6,576 bases of DNA from Tannerella sp. (GCA_031269635.1 JAISYY010000270.1:1-6576), one strand, 5' to 3'. Shown: positions 1 to 6,378, counted from the first letter of the stretch. The notes: a model not told the origin generated them from the letters alone. Translations and numbers: made by a program.

Positions 1-9
1 AATCCGTCG

Positions 10-2433
10 ATGGTGGATTTTAGTAATATAACCTTGGAGGTGTCACTTAAACCGTTTAAGAAAAATGACCCGAAATATATAGAAGGCGTCTGCCGGACTG
101 TTTTTCTTCAGTGGAAACAGTTGTTAAAACATGCGGATACGGTATCTGTTATGTTATGGACGGCTGACGGTTCGGAGATTCTCAGTTATACCGGCGACCA
201 GAAGCAGCGGCTGGAATGGGCGATGTATATCGGCAACCCTAATACACAGCATGAGGTTAATTCTGAGCCGGAAACGCTTTCCCTCCATGAACGCGCTTAT
301 ACATACATGGACAATCCGCCGGAATTTTCTTATGCGGATCTTAAATTTATTGTAAACACACTGAAAAAAGAGGGAGGAAAAATCATGGGAAAACCCATCC
401 GGGTTGGCGCTACGTTTGACCCGGGACCGGAATTTGCCAAATCTCCGTTTAAGTACAAACTGCACCCGGAAATCTGTATGGGTAATACCATGGGAACGAA
501 GACTTTTGTCTGCTGCTACGCTACCTTGAACGAAGACAGGGAAAAATATGCCGGATACCCTGACGGTATTCCCCGCGGGACGCCTTTTGGCGTTTTCTTC
601 GGCAGGCAATGCCGGGCTTTTTTGTCGGATTTGAATTTTGATTACCTGTGGCTTTCCAACGGTTTTGGCTTTGGAATGGAAACATGGAGCGCGACAGGCG
701 CCGTATTCGACGGGAAAGCGTTTCATAAGGAAAAACTTGCCGGTACACAACAGAAGATTATGGATTTCTGGAAAATGTTTCGTGCCGAATGTCCGGATTT
801 CAGGATCGAGACGCGCGGAACAAATATGTCTACCGGCATTGATCTGGCAAGTGATGGCGTCGACCTGAGGGGAATTTACGGTGGCGGTTTCAACCTGCTG
901 CCTCCGCCAAATTCGCCGTGGGCTGCTTTGGATGGAGATTTCGGACTGGAGTTGACCGGATACATGTCGCGCATGGCAGAGCTTCCCGACGAACGGTACA
1001 TCTTCCGCTTTTATACGCACGACCCCTGGTGGGCGAACAGTCCCTGGCTGGACCGTTACGGCCGTGAAACACACGATATATATTTGCCGATGGCTGTTTC
1101 GAGAATCAATAAAAAAGGAGAAATCACACTTCCTACACATCTGAATTTCCTTTCCATCGACGATTCTTACGGAAATATGCCCGACCAGGTACCGGACGAA
1201 GTCATTCCCCATATCCTGCAAGGGCGCCGTATAGGGCCGGATCAGGCAGGGCCGGTCGTATGGGTATATCCTTTTGACGAATATCATAATCGGGCATACC
1301 GCCAACCGGAACGGCTGGGGGAAATCTATTATGGGGACTGGTTTATCCGACAGGCGCTCAATGACGGATTCCCAATGAATACGGTTGTTTCGGCAACAAA
1401 CTTTGCAGCCCTGATGAAAAGCGGTTATAAAGGATTTAATGAATCCGTACTGGTAACCGTTGTTCCCGATCCCGGTTCGGAAGTCGAAAAGCAGTTGATG
1501 AGTTTCGTGAAAAACGGAGGAAAACTGATCATATATGGCCCTGCGACTCATGCGGGTAAAGAGTTTCTCGATTTTATGAACACAGGCTTGGCCGAACCTT
1601 TATCCGGCGAATTTGCCATTACTCCGCTGTCCGGTTTTGATGTGATACGAAACGGCTCTCCCGCCGGGATTCGTCATGATTTGCAAATGTCGGGCGGCGG
1701 AATGGAATCCGTTACGGACAGGCCGGATGATGCCGGGACGAAAATCCTGATACAGGCCCGTCAGGGAACAAATACGCGGGATATGGTTATTCTTCGCAGC
1801 GATGACGCATGGCATAGCGGAGCCGTATGTTATGTCCGCGGAACAAATTCGGCAAGCTATACCGGAGGAAAACTGTTGAGGCCGGATAATCCGGAACAGT
1901 GGTTTACGGGAGGCGCTTTGATGAGATACGGACTTGGAAAACTCGGATATTCCATTAAATATAACAAACATGCCGCATCGCAGAGAAATCCGGTAACCGT
2001 CATCTCCCGTCATGATAACGGATATATTTTCTCCGGCTATGTCCCGGACCAGACGGTGGAGCAATTATTCCGCTTCCCGCTGGGTGCACCGGTACTGACC
2101 GGCATGGAAACGGAACTTAAGGACGAATATGCTTCATACCGTTTACCGCGGGGATGGAGCCGGGAATGTCGCATATTTGTCGAACAAAGGGACGGTCTTC
2201 TGGCGTGTAAAGAAATGGCTCCGGTCGAGATCAATATAAAACGGAAAATAAATATAACAGGATTAAAAGACGCAACAGTACGTGTTTTTCCCGGAAAGGA
2301 CGAAACCTATTACAAGGCAATGACGCATAATAATCATCATCCGGCAAGGCCTGATACATTGATTTCCATTAAAGGAAACGGCGTTTTTTATGAATACAGA
2401 AATGTGACCGGGCAAATGGTTTTTACGTGGTAA
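10..2433 (+). CDS. Uncharacterised glycoside-hydrolase-like protein (TIM-barrel plus amidotransferase-like domain)
   Basis: 807 residues from the first ATG. No exact family is recognised. Residues 1-450 read like a (beta/alpha)8 barrel: strand-like stretches carry conserved-looking acidic and aromatic residues, for example TFDPGPEF (135-142), YLWLSNGFGFGMETW (212-226), FRFYTHDPWW (332-341), LSIDDSYG (381-388) and WVYPFDEYH (418-426). E224, D338, D384/D385 and D423/E424 are possible active-site acids, by inference only. Residues about 455-530 (ending a strand with FVKNGGKLIIYGP, 499-511) resemble the class I glutamine-amidotransferase-like domain that follows the barrel in GH42-type beta-galactosidases. 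The remainder is beta-rich, as in accessory sandwich domains. No signal peptide or membrane segment follows this ATG, so the product would be cytoplasmic. However, codons 1-9 upstream are open in frame, so the true start, and possibly an export signal, could lie outside the window. It converges on the minus-strand operon. Coding status is secure; enzymatic function and substrate are inference. Confidence 0.62.
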   Translation: MVDFSNITLEVSLKPFKKNDPKYIEGVCRTVFLQWKQLLKHADTVSVMLWTADGSEILSYTGDQKQRLEWAMYIGNPNTQHEVNSEPETLSLHERAYTYMDNPPEFSYADLKFIVNTLKKEGGKIMGKPIRVGATFDPGPEFAKSPFKYKLHPEICMGNTMGTKTFVCCYATLNEDREKYAGYPDGIPRGTPFGVFFGRQCRAFLSDLNFDYLWLSNGFGFGMETWSATGAVFDGKAFHKEKLAGTQQKIMDFWKMFRAECPDFRIETRGTNMSTGIDLASDGVDLRGIYGGGFNLLPPPNSPWAALDGDFGLELTGYMSRMAELPDERYIFRFYTHDPWWANSPWLDRYGRETHDIYLPMAVSRINKKGEITLPTHLNFLSIDDSYGNMPDQVPDEVIPHILQGRRIGPDQAGPVVWVYPFDEYHNRAYRQPERLGEIYYGDWFIRQALNDGFPMNTVVSATNFAALMKSGYKGFNESVLVTVVPDPGSEVEKQLMSFVKNGGKLIIYGPATHAGKEFLDFMNTGLAEPLSGEFAITPLSGFDVIRNGSPAGIRHDLQMSGGGMESVTDRPDDAGTKILIQARQGTNTRDMVILRSDDAWHSGAVCYVRGTNSASYTGGKLLRPDNPEQWFTGGALMRYGLGKLGYSIKYNKHAASQRNPVTVISRHDNGYIFSGYVPDQTVEQLFRFPLGAPVLTGMETELKDEYASYRLPRGWSRECRIFVEQRDGLLACKEMAPVEINIKRKINITGLKDATVRVFPGKDETYYKAMTHNNHHPARPDTLISIKGNGVFYEYRNVTGQMVFTW

Positions 2434-2473
2434 GGATGTGTTCTTTCTAAAAAATTAGATGTGCCAGTCCTGA

Positions 2474-3487
2474 TTATAACTGTGAGAATTTTTGCTTTCT
2501 TTCGATATAAAATGAAAACAGCAAGCTTTTTTTACGTATTTCCGTTATTTCGGGGGTGATTGTTTTTTGTAAGTTTTCTGTCCTTATCGGCAAATATTCT
2601 TTTTTAAGTCGACGAAACTCGCGTTGTGCACGGAATACGGCGGCGGCATTTTTAAGATTACCTGTGATAAAAAATTTAACGGCGGCGATTACATCCAACC
2701 CGTAACGGATACGTAACGTTTTCCGAATGTCTTTTTCCGGCAGATTTTTATACAACATAAGCAGGTTATTGCGGAAATTCAGGAACGTTTTATGCGGGCT
2801 TTCCACATTTAAAGTCGCGCCTCCCACATGGTAAACGACCGATTCCGGCGTGCAGACAATGCGGTATCCGCGCGAACACAACCTCCAGCACATATCTATC
2901 TCCTCCTGGTGGGCGAAAAAACGGGCGTCAAGCCCTCCTTCTTTTTTATATATTCCGGTACGTATAAAAAGACATGCGCCCGTTGCCCACAATATGTCGG
3001 TTTGCCGGTCGTATTGTCCGTTGTCTTCTTCGACGGCATACATGACACGTCCGCGGCAGTACGGATATCCGTATTTGTCGATGAAACCTCCCGCCGCACC
3101 TGCATATTCGAAGTAGTTCCTGTTACGTTGGGAACGAATCTTCGGCTGTACGGCCGCAATGGTTTCGCCGGCGTCCAATACGGCTAACGGGGCGTCGAGC
3201 CAGCCGGGCGTTACTTCCACATCGCTGTTGAGTAATACCGTATATGCAGAATCAATCCTGCTTATCGCTTTGTTGTAACCTTCGGCAAAACCGTAGTTTT
3301 TATCAAATGCGATGAGCCGTACGGAAGAGAATTTCTCTTTAAGCATTGCGATGGAATTATCCGTCGAACCGTTATCCGCCACAACGATTTCGGCGATTTC
3401 CGAAGGCGTGTTTTTTAGTACGGACGGAAGAAATTCTTCCATTAACGCTTTCCCGTTCCAGTTTAATATGACAACCGATACTTTCAT
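2474..3487 (-). CDS. Family 2 glycosyltransferase (GT-A fold, rhamnosyltransferase-like)
   Basis: 337 residues, a usual length for Bacteroidota GT2 enzymes. It should transfer a sugar from a nucleotide-sugar donor to a lipid- or saccharide-linked acceptor at the cytoplasmic face of the inner membrane. The GT-A nucleotide-binding region opens with VSVVILNWNG (3-12) and VVADNGSTDNS (35-45). The DxD-type metal/donor site is LLNSDVEV (85-92), WATGACLFIR spans 167-176, and the acceptor/catalytic region FFAHQEEIDMCWRL spans 190-203. The C-terminal third is basic, with one moderately hydrophobic stretch (about 264-286) that could associate with the membrane. The overall pattern resembles rhamnosyltransferase-like GT2 proteins, but the donor sugar cannot be read from sequence. 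It is the last gene of the mtaB-acyltransferase-glycosyltransferase operon; its ATG lies 2 bases after the acyltransferase TAA with no Shine-Dalgarno sequence, which suggests translational coupling. The neighbouring lipid A-type acyltransferase points to LPS core, O-antigen or another envelope glycolipid. Confidence 0.9.
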   Translation of the reverse strand: MKVSVVILNWNGKALMEEFLPSVLKNTPSEIAEIVVADNGSTDNSIAMLKEKFSSVRLIAFDKNYGFAEGYNKAISRIDSAYTVLLNSDVEVTPGWLDAPLAVLDAGETIAAVQPKIRSQRNRNYFEYAGAAGGFIDKYGYPYCRGRVMYAVEEDNGQYDRQTDILWATGACLFIRTGIYKKEGGLDARFFAHQEEIDMCWRLCSRGYRIVCTPESVVYHVGGATLNVESPHKTFLNFRNNLLMLYKNLPEKDIRKTLRIRYGLDVIAAVKFFITGNLKNAAAVFRAQREFRRLKKEYLPIRTENLQKTITPEITEIRKKSLLFSFYIERKQKFSQL

Positions 3488-3489
3488 TT

Positions 3490-4401
3490 TTACATTATTT
3501 TATTTTTAACATCAACTGTTTCCCTCTTATATTTCCACCGTTTATGCGACCAGAGCCAGAATGCCGGATCACGCAGGATAGATTTTTCCATACGCCGGAT
3601 ATATTCTTCGGTGATACAAAATTCGGGCGTTTTCTTTGAATCGTCTGTCATGAGTTGAAGATCAATGGAATAATATCCCCGTTTTATTTTTTTTACATCG
3701 ACAAATATAACGGGAATATCAAATTTTTTGGCAAGTCGTTCGGGGCCGGTCAATATTGCCGATTCCTGGTTGAGAAAACGGCTCCAGTAATGGATATTTG
3801 CCTGGCTGGGCGTCTGGTCGGCCATGAAAACGATAAGGCCGGGCGTCTTTGTCTGTTTTAGCCTGACGATATCGCGCACTACTTCATTCTTTTTTATGCA
3901 TATAGCCTGAAAGCGTGTACGTAAATAGATAAACAGCCGGTCAAACGCTTTGTTTGTTAACGGACGATAGATCTGATGCACCTGCACGTCACCGCCAAAA
4001 CAAGCCGTAAATCCCGTGAACCACTCCCAGTTTCCGTAATGACCCATTACAAGCATCATACAAGTATGTCCTTGCTCCAATAGAGGTTTTATCATTTCGG
4101 GATTGTTAAGGTGTGCACGACGTAATAATTCTTTCCGGGATATCCCCGTCAATTTTATTGTTTCGACGATATAGTCGGCAAAATGATGATAAAATCTCCG
4201 TTCAAGTCTGTACAGATCTCCGGCCGGTTTGCCGGGGAATGAATTTTTCATGTTGATTCTTACGATCTTCCGCCGATAGTGAATTATATGATATATAATA
4301 AAGTATAGTATATCAGATATAACATATAATACCGGCATAGGCAGTAAGGCATGTATTTTCATCCATATAAATAAGAGAATGTATAAAATTTTATTTCCCA
4401 T
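3490..4401 (-). CDS. LpxL/HtrB-family lysophospholipid (lipid A) acyltransferase
   Basis: 303 residues, typical of the LpxL/LpxM/HtrB family, which moves an acyl chain from acyl-ACP onto a lipid A precursor at the inner membrane. The N-terminus (about 4-40) is strongly hydrophobic and ends in a basic patch (HYRRK, 41-45), as expected of the family's membrane anchor. The catalytic HX4(D/E) motif is present as HYGNWE (H121 to E126) in MGHYGNWEW. Other family-like segments are YRPLTNKAFD (145-154), MADQTPSQ (193-200, the region where family members carry a conserved D-Q pair) and the C-terminal DPAFWLWSHKRWKYKR (278-293), close to the family's W-x-W-x-H-x-R-W signature. All expected key residues are present, so it should be active. 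Its ATG begins 3 bases after the mtaB TGA, so it is an operon member. The acyl donor and whether the acceptor is lipid A or another lipid (for example an aminolipid) are not shown; lipid A is the family-based expectation. No gene symbol is given because Bacteroidota homologues cannot be split confidently into LpxL or LpxM. Confidence 0.9.
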   Translation of the reverse strand: MGNKILYILLFIWMKIHALLPMPVLYVISDILYFIIYHIIHYRRKIVRINMKNSFPGKPAGDLYRLERRFYHHFADYIVETIKLTGISRKELLRRAHLNNPEMIKPLLEQGHTCMMLVMGHYGNWEWFTGFTACFGGDVQVHQIYRPLTNKAFDRLFIYLRTRFQAICIKKNEVVRDIVRLKQTKTPGLIVFMADQTPSQANIHYWSRFLNQESAILTGPERLAKKFDIPVIFVDVKKIKRGYYSIDLQLMTDDSKKTPEFCITEEYIRRMEKSILRDPAFWLWSHKRWKYKRETVDVKNKIM

Positions 4402-4404
4402 TGT

Positions 4405-5733
4405 TCAGTCGGTTATTTCAGCTGTTAAAGCGGTTTTATTATCATTCCAACCCGTCATTCGTACGGAATGTATTGTATTGCAAAGCTCTTTTTGATACGT
4501 AATTTCCGTTTTTATATAGTTTTCGGTAAATCCATACATGAATTTTCCTTTTTTAGCATGTTCAAACAAAACCTTTCCCGTTTTGCCCGTATGTGATTCG
4601 TAAAAGTCATGCAATCTTTTTTCGGACAAATCAAGAAGTTGTCTGCTCCGTTCATGTTTAACTTTGTGCGGAACAGCGGGAGTGATTTTAAGCGCCTGTG
4701 TATTGGGTCGTTCCGAATAACTGAAAACGTGTAATTGCGTGAAGGGGATGCTTTCGATGAAAGTTTTACCTTCGTTGAAAAACTCATCCGTTTCGCCGCG
4801 CGTACCCGCGATGACGTCAACCCCGATGAACGCATCAGGCATAATTTTTTTGATTTGTTCGGTCCTTTCACGAAACAAGGCATTATCGTATTTGCGATGC
4901 ATAAGTTTCAGCACGGCATTGCTCCCGCTCTGCAAAGGAATATGAAAATGAGGCATAAAACGGTTGCTTTCGGCAACAAACGATATAATTTCGTCTGTTA
5001 TAAGGTTCGGTTCGATAGACGATATGCGGAAACGGGAAATGCCGTCGATAAGGTCCAGTTCCCTGAGAAGATCTATAAATTTATCCCCAGTGCTTTTGCC
5101 GAAATCACCGATGTTGATACCCGTAAGAACAATTTCCTTACCACCTTCATTTGCAACGTTTTCAGCCTGTTTTACAATATCTGCTATCGTGCCGTTCCTG
5201 CTTCTGCCACGCGCGAAAGGAATCGTGCAATAAGTACAAAAATAATCACAACCGTCCTGTACTTTCAGGAAATGACGTGTACGGTCGCCGGCGGAGCACG
5301 AGGGGACAAACGTGCGGATATCTTTCATCGGGGAGGTAATGATGTTTTCTGCGGAATGTTCCTTTTTGTTTACGGCGTCTTGTATATATTGGGTTATACC
5401 GGATTTCTGCTGTGAACCCAGAACAAGATCAACTCCTTCTATGGCGGCGACATCTTCCGGTTTCAGTTGGGCGTAACATCCCGTTACGATGACGTATGCC
5501 GAAGGATGCAATTTGTTTATTTTCCGGATCATCTGCCGGCACTTTTTATCGGCCAGTTCTGTTACGGAGCATGTATTTATTATGCAGAAATCCGCATTTT
5601 CCCAGGGTCGAACCTTGCGAACGCCTAATGCCGACAACTCTTTGCCGGCCGTCGATGTTTCGGCAAAGTTCAGTTTACAACCCAACGTATAGAAAGCTGC
5701 AGTTTTGTTTTCAAACACATTCGTATCTGTCAT
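4405..5733 (-). CDS. mtaB: tRNA (N6-threonylcarbamoyladenosine(37)-C2)-methylthiotransferase MtaB
   Basis: 442 residues from the ATG at 5733. A radical-SAM enzyme that converts t6A37 to ms2t6A37 in ANN-decoding tRNAs. The N-terminal UPF0004 domain has the three auxiliary-cluster cysteines: C19 (YTLGCKLN), C55 (NTCSVTELADKKCRQ) and C86 (VTGCYAQL). The radical-SAM CxxxCxxC motif is C162-C166-C169 in GCDYFCTYCTIPFARGRSR. LTGINIGDFG (203-212), SSIEPN (238-243), HIPLQSGS (264-271) and the GTRGET loop (310-315) are family-typical, and a TRAM-like RNA-binding region occupies about 385-442. The NTCSVTELADKKCRQ form separates MtaB from MiaB and RimO in my recollection of the family. The frame can extend to a TTG at 5763, but I chose the ATG: family N-termini begin just ahead of the FYTLGCK strand, and a TAAATTTG promoter-like box lies inside the extension. 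It is the first gene of the operon, divergent from the rRNA operon. Confidence 0.93.
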   Translation of the reverse strand: MTDTNVFENKTAAFYTLGCKLNFAETSTAGKELSALGVRKVRPWENADFCIINTCSVTELADKKCRQMIRKINKLHPSAYVIVTGCYAQLKPEDVAAIEGVDLVLGSQQKSGITQYIQDAVNKKEHSAENIITSPMKDIRTFVPSCSAGDRTRHFLKVQDGCDYFCTYCTIPFARGRSRNGTIADIVKQAENVANEGGKEIVLTGINIGDFGKSTGDKFIDLLRELDLIDGISRFRISSIEPNLITDEIISFVAESNRFMPHFHIPLQSGSNAVLKLMHRKYDNALFRERTEQIKKIMPDAFIGVDVIAGTRGETDEFFNEGKTFIESIPFTQLHVFSYSERPNTQALKITPAVPHKVKHERSRQLLDLSEKRLHDFYESHTGKTGKVLFEHAKKGKFMYGFTENYIKTEITYQKELCNTIHSVRMTGWNDNKTALTAEITD

Positions 5734-5750
5734 ATATATAAATTGGCCTG

Positions 5751-5758
5751 CAAATTTA
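5751..5758 (-). promoter_or_regulatory. Possible -7 box of the mtaB operon promoter
   Basis: On the minus strand this reads TAAATTTG, matching the Bacteroidota -7 consensus TAnnTTTG. Transcription would begin near 5745, leaving an AT-rich 5' leader of only about 12 bases before the mtaB ATG at 5733. No clear TTTG -33 box is seen at the right distance, and matches to this short motif are expected by chance in such AT-rich DNA. A second minus-strand match, TATTTTTG at 5961-5954, also lacks a good -33 box (GTTG at 5987-5984). The nearer box is preferred on position only. Confidence 0.35.
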
Positions 5759-5972
5759 AACAAAATGGAGAAAGATTTGGCGTCGTTTCATATCATTATC
5801 CGATTATTTTTATATTTTTGCGAATCATGATATAAGATGTTAATGTCTTTTTGGATGAGAAGTGTATTAATTAAAACGTTCTGCCATGAATCATTTTGAA
5901 TGTGTTACTTCAAAAAAATATCGCGTACATTATATATATTAAGTATTTTCCGTCAAAAATATATATCCGAAA

Positions 5973-5992
5973 AATATGTTTTACAACATATT
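5973..5992. repeat. Perfect 8-bp inverted repeat with 4-base loop
   Basis: The arms AATATGTT (5973-5980) and AACATATT (5985-5992) are exact reverse complements around a TTAC loop. The repeat lies 57 bases upstream of the P1 -33 box and about 215 bases upstream of the predicted mtaB start. The stem is almost all A/T and is followed by GTTTATTA rather than a T run, so it is a poor intrinsic terminator. It could be an operator-like dyad for a regulator of rrn or mtaB, or chance in AT-rich DNA. Confidence 0.4.
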
Positions 5993-6010
5993 GTTTATTA
6001 GCCTGTTGAG

Positions 6011-6047
6011 AAAAAAGATGATTTTTTTTGAAAAAAAGTGGCGAAAA
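6011..6047 (+). promoter_or_regulatory. Spaced A/T tracts upstream of rrn P1 (UP-element-like)
   Basis: An A6 tract (6011-6016), a T8 tract (6022-6029), an A7 tract (6031-6037) and an A4 tract (6044-6047) end 3 bases before the P1 -33 box. Their centres are roughly 9 to 12 bases apart, close to one helical turn, which favours curved DNA. In other bacteria A/T-rich sequence in this position binds the RNA polymerase alpha C-terminal domain and boosts rRNA promoters. The same role here is inference from position and composition. Confidence 0.5.
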
Positions 6048-6049
6048 TA

Positions 6050-6081
6050 TTTGGATGGTAAAATTTAACTCCATATCTTTG
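6050..6081 (+). promoter_or_regulatory. rRNA operon promoter P1
   Basis: A TTTG -33 box (6050-6053) and a TATCTTTG -7 box (6074-6081) are separated by 20 bases, matching the primary sigma factor promoter of Bacteroidota (TTTG, 19-21 bases, TAnnTTTG). Transcription should begin near 6086, about 420 bases before the 16S gene. The A/T tracts immediately upstream and the near-copy at P2 support the call. Confidence 0.85.
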
Positions 6082-6086
6082 CACCC

Positions 6087-6102
6087 GCTTTGAGAGAAAA
6101 GC
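6087..6102 (+). other. Potential stem-loop at the 5' end of the P1 transcript
   Basis: GCTTT (6087-6091) pairs exactly with AAAGC (6098-6102) around a 6-base GAGAGA loop. It begins within a base or two of the predicted P1 start site. The stem is only 5 bp; its position is the main reason to list it, together with the matching arrangement at P2. Confidence 0.35.
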
Positions 6103-6134
6103 ATGGTAAAGAGAAATACTGAAAGAACAGAAAT

Positions 6135-6170
6135 GCTGAACGGTTATTTTGTTAATCACTGATATTCAGC
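6135..6170 (+). repeat. Inverted repeat between P1 and P2
   Basis: GCTGAA (6135-6140) and TTCAGC (6165-6170) are exact reverse complements separated by 24 bases, with one further T-G wobble pair outside. The pairing would form only in the P1 transcript, ahead of P2. The long loop makes it weak, and the right arm can alternatively fold on itself (CTGA/TCAG). Function unknown. Confidence 0.25.
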
Positions 6171-6206
6171 GTCTTTGTAAAATGTTGAAAAAAATACTCC
6201 AAAATA

Positions 6207-6239
6207 TTTGGAAGTTAAAAAGAAAAAGTATTATCTTTG
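6207..6239 (+). promoter_or_regulatory. rRNA operon promoter P2
   Basis: A TTTG -33 box (6207-6210) and a TATCTTTG -7 box (6232-6239) are 21 bases apart. The core elements repeat those of P1: both promoters share AAAATATTTGGA around the -33 box and TATCTTTGCA at the -7 box, 157-158 bases apart, while the spacer sequences differ. An A7 tract (6188-6194) precedes it. Transcription should begin near 6244-6246. Confidence 0.87.
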
Positions 6240-6243
6240 CAGT

Positions 6244-6274
6244 CCTTTCGCCTTAAAAAATGTCAGGCAAAAGG
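6244..6274 (+). other. Stem-loop at the 5' end of the P2 transcript
   Basis: CCTTTCGCCT (6244-6253) pairs with AGGCAAAAGG (6265-6274) with a single C-A mismatch, enclosing an 11-base AT-rich loop. The left arm starts at about the predicted P2 start site, so the P2 RNA would begin with a hairpin. No T run follows it, so it is not a terminator. It may protect the 5' end or influence early elongation; this is inference. Confidence 0.5.
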
Positions 6275-6336
6275 GAATATAAAAAATGAATAAATCCCCG
6301 GAATGTTATTTTGCGGGAATTATTATAAAAAGAAGC

Positions 6337-6346
6337 GTTCTTTGAA
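6337..6346 (+). promoter_or_regulatory. boxA-like rRNA antitermination element
   Basis: GTTCTTTGAA resembles the boxA core (GCTCTTTAA-type) that recruits NusB/NusE to nascent rRNA to prevent Rho-dependent termination. It lies downstream of both promoters and about 160 bases before the 16S gene, the expected location. No boxB hairpin was identified, as is usual for rRNA leaders outside the enterics. Confidence 0.6.
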
Positions 6347-6378
6347 GATATGATATGAAACAAGATGTAGTACGAGGG

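Noticed and set aside
154..1551. 465-codon open frame on the minus strand, opposite the large plus-strand gene
   Set aside because: Its translation has no recognisable domain and an odd composition (many Arg, Cys, His and Ile), while the opposite strand has coherent barrel-like motifs over the same bases. It is a by-product of codon usage in the real gene.
1600..2064. 154-codon minus-strand frame opposite the C-terminal part of the same gene
   Set aside because: No domain-like pattern and fully contained opposite a well-supported coding frame.
2447..2458. CTAA-AAAA-TTAG as a bidirectional terminator
   Set aside because: A 4-bp all-weak stem with three A/T pairs is too unstable to call an intrinsic terminator.
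4735..5415. 226-codon plus-strand frame opposite mtaB
   Set aside because: The minus strand carries all MtaB cysteine motifs in this region; the plus-strand translation shows no family pattern.
5813..5820. TATTTTTG resembling a plus-strand -7 box
   Set aside because: The nearest TTTG (5776-5779) is 33 bases away instead of about 20, and no gene follows before P1. It is probably a chance match in AT-rich sequence.
5837..5899. 20-codon plus-strand frame downstream of a TATTTTTG box at 5813-5820
   Set aside because: The promoter-like box lacks a correctly spaced TTTG, and so short a frame is expected by chance. No conserved feature supports a small protein or RNA.
5910..6104. 64-codon minus-strand frame upstream of rrn P1
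   Set aside because: It overlaps the P1 promoter and A/T tracts, and its composition (Phe, Ile, Lys, Tyr) simply reflects AT-rich DNA.
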